Assembly (NCBI GenBank): GCA_021777685.1
Contig: JAJYDH010000440.1
Location: 1 to 5,321, forward strand
Source: Planctomycetota bacterium
GTDB taxonomy: Bacteria > Planctomycetota > Planctomycetia > Isosphaerales > Isosphaeraceae
Reading direction: 5' to 3'
Length of the DNA stretch: 5,321 nt
Below, one piece after another: positions 5,321 through 5,321 of the stretch. Numbering within the stretch: the first letter of the stretch is position 1; the number at the start of each line of letters is the position of its first letter. The translations under genes and the position numbers were made by a program. Under the pieces are notes generated by a model that saw only the letters and a program-made list of their open reading frames with translations, ran no database searches and was not told where the DNA came from.

Positions 5321-5321
5321 G

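Overview
The window is about 5.3 kb of very GC-rich DNA with strong G/C preference at third codon positions. It looks like the chromosome of a planctomycete, most likely of the Isosphaeraceae type (Singulisphaera/Paludisphaera relatives). This is inferred from the gene content: a Lys/Gln/Glu-rich coiled-coil protein, an exported squalene-cyclase-like toroid protein and an NPCBM-domain protein in one run, plus a small histidine kinase with an 'HHVIN' phospho-acceptor box. No 16S or other marker gene is present to prove it.

Layout. Positions 2-4316 hold four tightly packed plus-strand genes that look like one operon: (1) the 3' part of a long coiled-coil protein (2-1042); (2) an exported, mostly disordered protein with a duplicated KDEGLD motif (1045-1932); (3) an exported alpha/alpha-toroid protein of the prenyltransferase/squalene-oxidase repeat type (1940-3061); (4) an exported protein with four degenerate ~43-residue repeats and a C-terminal NPCBM/NEW2 domain (3081-4316). 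The gaps are 2, 7 and 19 nt, and a purine-rich ribosome-binding site precedes genes 2, 3 and 4. Next comes a 149-nt spacer with a distinctly AT-rich core and a sigma70-like promoter candidate. It leads to (5) a short cytoplasmic histidine kinase without a sensor domain (4466-5170). An 8-bp GC-rich hairpin sits on the kinase stop codon, and a convergent minus-strand gene enters from the right edge with only its last 40 codons visible (5198-5320).

How the genes may work together. Genes 2-4 each begin with a Sec-type signal peptide, so their products should act outside the cytoplasmic membrane. Gene 1 is a coiled-coil protein whose N-terminus, possibly with membrane segments, lies outside the window. 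The reading offered here, as inference only, is an envelope-associated protein assembly: coiled-coil scaffold, disordered adaptor, toroid protein that has lost the cyclase acid motif, and carbohydrate-binding protein. It is unlikely to be a terpenoid biosynthesis pathway. The kinase has its own promoter candidate and is probably a separate transcription unit. No RNA genes, CRISPR arrays, insertion sequences or phage genes were seen.
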